Shown here one piece after another: positions 62,272-64,000 of a DNA stretch of 64,000 nucleotides. The stretch comes from a bacterium (lineage in GTDB: Bacteria; Cyanobacteriota; Vampirovibrionia; Gastranaerophilales; Gastranaerophilaceae): contig JAGCBH010000039.1 of assembly GCA_017652265.1 (NCBI GenBank), forward strand, positions 1 to 64,000. The letters run 5' to 3'. Under the pieces are notes generated by a model. The model did not search any database, was not told where the DNA came from, and saw nothing but the letters and a program-made list of their open reading frames with translations. The translations under genes were made by a program, and so were the position numbers. The stretch's first letter is position 1. Every line of letters starts with the position of its first letter.

Positions 62272-62814
62272 TTACATAGGATAATGGAAATTTTCAAAAT
62301 ATCCGTATTCTTCAAAATTTTTGGCTGCATTATCAAGAAAAGTCTCTGCTATAGCTTTTTTGCTTTCAGATGCTTTAATTAATAGGTCAAATTTTCTGTC
62401 AAGCCATTTTTCGAAAAGATTTTCCTTATTAGAAGCAAATTGAGGGTCATGCTTTTCAATAAATTCTACTACTGATGAATATGTGTTCATATAATCGTCT
62501 TCGGCCATAAGTATTCTTGCCGCTTTTCTGAATTTTGCCTGAGTATAATTCTTTTCATTAATTGTTCGCACTGCTTCAACTAATTCAGAAAAAGCCTTTG
62601 CTTTTTTCTCTGTTTTAAACATTCCTTCCGGTATTAAAAGCGGAGCATATTCTTTTGAGATACCTGTTATATTAACTTTTTTAGCGCCAAATGATGGAGT
62701 AAATTTATCAACAGGCTCATCCTTGCTCATATATATTTTAGGTTCACACTTACCGCCAGGGCAATTATTTCCTGATTTTAGAACGGGATTACAAAATATT
62801 TTTTGAATTTTCAT
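62272..62814 (-). CDS. Tagged unknown protein (180 aa)
   Basis: Not recognised. The N-terminus has several Cys and ends in FTPSFGAKKVNITG (tag at 40-45). The body is helical and lysine-rich (KFRKAARILMAEDDYMNTYSS, RKFDLLIKASESKKAIAETF), with no membrane segment. AGGAGG precedes the ATG, and shared promoter P5 lies 29-59 bp upstream, linking it to the tagged genes near 6-12 kb. Confidence 0.65.
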   Translation of the reverse strand: MKIQKIFCNPVLKSGNNCPGGKCEPKIYMSKDEPVDKFTPSFGAKKVNITGISKEYAPLLIPEGMFKTEKKAKAFSELVEAVRTINEKNYTQAKFRKAARILMAEDDYMNTYSSVVEFIEKHDPQFASNKENLFEKWLDRKFDLLIKASESKKAIAETFLDNAAKNFEEYGYFENFHYPM

Positions 62815-62842
62815 ACAGAAAGACCTCCTAATTTCTTACAAG

Positions 62843-62873
62843 GATTTATAACCCGTAAAAAAAATTTTTTGCT
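62843..62873 (-). promoter_or_regulatory. Shared promoter motif P5
   Basis: AGCAAAAAATTTTTTTTA (62856-62873) is one base longer in its T-run than the others; TAAATC (62843-62848) or TATAAA (62845-62850) fits the -10. It is about 50 kb from the other four copies. Confidence 0.55.
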
Positions 62874-62908
62874 GAAATAAGGAAACTATTTTACAATAGT
62901 TAATAATT

Positions 62909-63961
62909 TTATATATTCATTGCTTTTAAAATATCGTTCATATCAGCCGAAGTCTTTTTAACATCAGCGTTAGAATATTTTATGGCATTATCCGGATCTT
63001 TTAAGCCGTTGCCTGTTAATATACAAACTATCTTAGAACCCGGAACTATTTTATCTTTGTACTTGATAAGTCCCGCAACAGATGCCGAGCTTGCCGGTTC
63101 AGCCAAAACACCTTCAGTTGACGCAAGCATTTTATACGCCTTAACTATTTCTTCATCAGTTACACAGTTTATAACGCCATTACTTTCGTCTCTTGCAGCT
63201 TCAGCCTGTTTCCAGCTTGCAGGATTACCTATTCTTATAGCGGTTGCCAGCGTCTCAGGATTCATTATCCGTTCGCCGCGAACTATTGCGGCAGCACCTT
63301 CCGCTTCAAATCCCATCATCTTAGGTAATTTGCTTATTTTACCAAGCGCATGAAATTCTTTATATCCTTTCCAGTATGCCGTTATGTTACCTGCATTCCC
63401 GACAGGAATAAAATGATAATCAGGCGCCGAACCCAATGCCTCAATAATTTCAAAAGCTCCTGTTTTCTGGCCCTCAATTCTGTAAGGATTAACCGAATTT
63501 ACAAGAGTTATCGGGTAATTATCGGAAATTTTTCTTACCATTTCCAATGCAACATCAAAATTGCCCTGAATTGCGATAATTTCAGCGCCGTACATCATCG
63601 CTTGAGAAAGTTTACCCAGTGCAATGTACCCGTCAGGTATCAAAACGAAAGTTTTTAATCCGCCCTTAGCGCCGTATGCTGCAGCAGAAGCACTTGTATT
63701 ACCTGTTGATGCGCAAATTATAGCGTCTGAACCGGCTTCTTTGGCCTTAGATACAGCCATCGTCATACCTCGGTCTTTAAAACTGCCTGTCGGATTACAG
63801 CCCTCAAATTTAACGTAAATTTCGGCATCAAGACCTATTTTCTTTGCCAAATTTTCACACCTGATTAACGGTGTATTCCCCTCGTTTAGCGTTACAATCG
63901 GTGTCGTTTCACTAACCGGTAAAAATTCTTTATACTTCTTAATCAGTCCCTCATAATACAT
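62909..63961 (-). CDS. thrC: Threonine synthase
   Basis: The 350-residue PLP enzyme converts O-phosphohomoserine to threonine. PLP lysine is in [12 protein letters not shown] and the phosphate loop is in [31 protein letters not shown] is the family start. The length matches the short-type enzyme. AAAGGGAT precedes the ATG. Transcription seems separate from the tagged gene, with P5 in between. Confidence 0.95.
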   Translation of the reverse strand: MYYEGLIKKYKEFLPVSETTPIVTLNEGNTPLIRCENLAKKIGLDAEIYVKFEGCNPTGSFKDRGMTMAVSKAKEAGSDAIICASTGNTSASAAAYGAKGGLKTFVLIPDGYIALGKLSQAMMYGAEIIAIQGNFDVALEMVRKISDNYPITLVNSVNPYRIEGQKTGAFEIIEALGSAPDYHFIPVGNAGNITAYWKGYKEFHALGKISKLPKMMGFEAEGAAAIVRGERIMNPETLATAIRIGNPASWKQAEAARDESNGVINCVTDEEIVKAYKMLASTEGVLAEPASSASVAGLIKYKDKIVPGSKIVCILTGNGLKDPDNAIKYSNADVKKTSADMNDILKAMNI

Positions 63962-64000
63962 AATATAATCCCTTTTTATAGAAAAAATAAAAAGCCGTTG

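Noticed and set aside
1-64000. Insertion sequences, prophage genes or an integron
   Set aside because: No transposase, integrase or phage structural gene was seen on either strand; the only dispersed repeat is non-coding.

Overview
The window is AT-rich and comes from a Gram-negative-type bacterium. It has an LpxK lipid A kinase, an MCE/MlaD lipid-transport protein, lytic transglycosylase, ClpP, UvrB, LuxR-type response regulators and a ferredoxin-type split glutamate synthase. There are no photosynthesis genes. Many small lineage-specific proteins carry a short N-terminal tag with a central Phe-x-Gly/Phe-Gly. From memory this combination fits gut Vampirovibrionia/Melainabacteria (Gastranaerophilales). 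That assignment is an inference, because no rRNA or tRNA gene is visible.

Layout. 1-2.6 kb: start of a CNT nucleoside transporter, an exported cupin gene broken by one stop codon, an anchored flavodoxin, and PreA. 2.7-6.3 kb: an unknown 479-aa protein, a dispersed repeat, and a compact candidate RiPP operon (73-aa precursor, radical SAM/SPASM maturase, PqqD-like recognition protein). 6.2-12.2 kb: an accessory minus-strand block with a second radical SAM enzyme, a zeta-toxin-like kinase, a zincin-like putative protease and unknowns. Four of these genes share an unusual promoter, and a fifth copy precedes a gene at 62.8 kb. 12.2-27.4 kb: mostly housekeeping (PpiC, GGDEF, SLT, MlaD, lpxK, uvrB, clpP, an alcohol dehydrogenase, a response regulator, lepB, prenyl synthase, apt, GT2, relA/spoT). 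27.4-37.6 kb: two coupled membrane/coiled-coil unknowns, a small tagged protein, a YkgJ-like protein, ilvD, mtnP-yggT-trkA-trkH, mscS-rlmH.

37.7-46 kb: large non-housekeeping proteins (610 aa with C-terminal repeats, 1149 aa RHS-like, 280 aa LysM) surrounding a response regulator and a soluble histidine kinase. The 480-bp gap between the response regulator and the LysM gene holds a dyad, four 12-bp direct repeats, the second copy of the dispersed repeat and a terminator. 46-50.5 kb: an overlapping rmuC-thioesterase-pseudouridine synthase-coaE-purB operon, then rpmB. 50.5-57.5 kb: M16 peptidase, nanE-ROK kinase, acyl-CoA synthetase, two tagged unknowns and a group 2 sigma factor with an operator-like promoter. 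57.7-64 kb: a P-loop protein with a three-gene glutamate synthase, a tagged unknown and thrC.

Most notable: (1) the RiPP operon, whose mRNA leader appears to consist of a dispersed repeat; (2) a promoter class (GCAAAA, 17-bp conserved spacer, TANANN) in front of tagged accessory genes; (3) the recurrent N-terminal tag itself, found on kinase, protease and radical SAM domains; (4) repeated leaderless-looking starts with the -10 box 4-7 nt before the ATG. Functions come from motif recognition by eye; no database search was run.
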